This document shows, piece after piece, positions 62,818-64,000 of a stretch of DNA of 64,000 nucleotides. The first letter of the stretch is position 1. Each line of letters opens with the position of its first letter. The stretch is from NCBI RefSeq assembly GCF_041260155.1, contig NW_027248278.1, positions 21,256,941-21,320,940 of the forward strand. Direction: 5' to 3'. This DNA is from Ptychodera flava (Eukaryota; Hemichordata; Enteropneusta; Ptychoderidae). The notes under the pieces were generated by a model. It did not search any database, had not been told where the DNA came from, and saw nothing but the letters and a program-made list of their open reading frames with translations. The position numbers and the translations under genes were made by a program.

Positions 62818-62843
62818 ATGTATGTATGTATGTATGTATGTAT
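62762..62843. repeat. (TATG)n/(TG)n compound microsatellite
   Basis: TATG units flank a pure TG run. Confidence 0.97.
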
Positions 62844-62899
62844 TCTACATGTATTAATGATTACACTATATGCGTGCACGTATGATTGTGTATGTATAA

Positions 62900-62920
62900 G
62901 TATGCATATATATGTATATG

Positions 62921-62993
<73 letters not shown>
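62900..62993. repeat. (AT)n microsatellite
   Basis: Imperfect TATG/TATA then pure AT. Confidence 0.95.
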
Positions 62994-62999
<6 letters not shown>

Positions 63000-63381
63000 T
63001 TTTTCTTTTTATATATTTTCCATCTGTTCTGTCTCTGAAATAAGCGTGATTGTGTAATTAATTGTTTCACATTTAGCGCCTGGTAGCCTTCAAAATAAAA
63101 AATCCAATCGAAACCTGTGGCTTATATACGTTATGTCGTTGCCTATCTATCACACATTGCTATACGTTTTCCCGATGTAATGCTCCTTCGCTAAGTGATT
63201 GGGATGGGCTTTCTCGGATGGACTTAAATAAGCTAAGGATAATGTGTAATCCATTATCTCCTATAAACGTTTATCACTATTGAGGACGAAATTAAGACCG
63301 ACTCGATTTATAATGTTCTTTGCAAACTTCCTTTTGTGTAATCCATGCAGGGAAAGGATGACAGCTTAGATATGACCTGAC

Positions 63382-63420
63382 CTGCAACGTGTGGACAAGA
63401 TATGTAGGTATCGCTGTTTA
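63382..63420 (-). pseudogene. copy E exon 7 fragment, catalytic Ser lost
   Basis: About 39 nt matching the end of copy A exon 7, including TCTTGTCCACACGTTGCAG followed by GTCAG. It reads SDTYISCPHVA where A has SGTSMSCPHVA, so the catalytic Ser is Tyr. The exon is cut off to the right, where the ~200-bp tandem repeat begins. Confidence 0.75.
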
Positions 63421-63459
63421 GACTCAAATTTTTCACAGAGCAGTTTATATGTACAATAA

Positions 63460-63870
63460 TGCTGTTCTTAACCAACACTTTACAGATCACCTAGCACAAT
63501 TTTGAAGTCAAACACATTCCTTCAATTATGTAAAATTATTTTGATAGAGTAGTGGGCGCATATAAGAATTATTTTGGACACTTGAGGTCACGAGACACTT
63601 TTGGAGTCATATGTATTCTCTTTAAGTCGGTATTATATGTCGCCGTGGGAGTGTACCATAGTCCTTTATTAACTAACACTTTACAGGTCGCCTGTCACAC
63701 TTTGAAGTTAAACACATTAGTATCGCAAAAGTACGTGCAAATAGCAGAGGCAGCATACAGTCATCAGAATTATTCGGGGACACCTTTGAGGTCATTGGTA
63801 CACCTTTGGAGTCAAATGTATTTTTTTAATACTGAATGTTAGAAAAAGCAGTGGAAGTCACCTGGCACAC
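63460..63870. repeat. two-unit tandem repeat, period ~201 bp
   Basis: AACACTTTACAGATCACCT at about 63472 and AACACTTTACAGGTCGCCT at about 63673. Both are followed by TTTGAAGT.AAACACATT and later GAGGTCA and TTTGGAGTCA. A third partial unit seems to begin near 63840. Confidence 0.75.
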
Positions 63871-64000
63871 GATTTTAGGTTTTTGAGGTCATTCCTCACA
63901 ACCTAAGGCTGTAAATACTGACAGCTCCCTTGCAACAATTTTACAACACTGCGGCTTGGTGGGGGCCAGATATTTCCCAAGATTACTATTTTCTCCATAA

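Overview
This window looks like nuclear DNA of an animal, most likely a marine invertebrate. The genes are split by GT-AG introns (with a few GC-AG). The DNA is AT-rich and full of (CT)n, (AT)n and tetranucleotide microsatellites. It also holds LINE and Penelope-like retroelement remains and many hairpin or long-inverted-repeat DNA elements. I see no operon structure, tRNA or rRNA. I cannot name the species from the sequence alone.

The only recognisable host genes form a tandem array on the minus strand. All members encode secreted proteinase K-like subtilases (peptidase family S8A with an inhibitor_I9 propeptide), and they share one exon layout. From right to left I see: E, a relic of exons 7 and 8 (63.4-60.7 kb); A, a complete copy (53.6-47.0 kb); D, a 5'-truncated pseudogene with exons 5-8 (45.9-41.1 kb); C, a pseudogene (35.1-29.4 kb, with a 5' non-coding exon near 35.7 kb); B, a nearly complete copy with two 1-nt deletions (24.2-15.9 kb, with a 5' non-coding exon near 24.7 kb); and an intact orphan exon 8 (12.5 kb) followed by scattered relics of exons 6, 7 and 4 (10.4, 8.8 and 6.9 kb).

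Only copy A can be read as an uninterrupted protein. Its eight coding exons (111, 117, 124, 110, 142, 185, 172 and 140 nt) give 366 residues: signal peptide, I9 propeptide, and a catalytic domain with Asp129, His161, oxyanion Asn248 and Ser313. A TATA box and a short 5' non-coding exon lie upstream. An intron opens 4 nt after the stop codon, and a last non-coding exon carries AATAAA.

The sequence between and inside the genes is shaped by insertions. These include a LINE 3' end in C, a 1.0 kb and a 0.53 kb element sharing a 17-bp terminal inverted repeat, a 0.86 kb element with perfect 77-bp arms in B, a six-unit repeat of about 145 bp in D, a Penelope-like reverse transcriptase relic at 57.6-59.3 kb, and a 1.24 kb long-inverted-repeat element at 61.2-62.5 kb. 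The whole reads as birth-and-death evolution of a protease cluster in which one member has stayed intact.

All coordinates and translations were worked out by eye. Splice sites rest on consensus, reading phase and agreement between copies; there is no transcript evidence.
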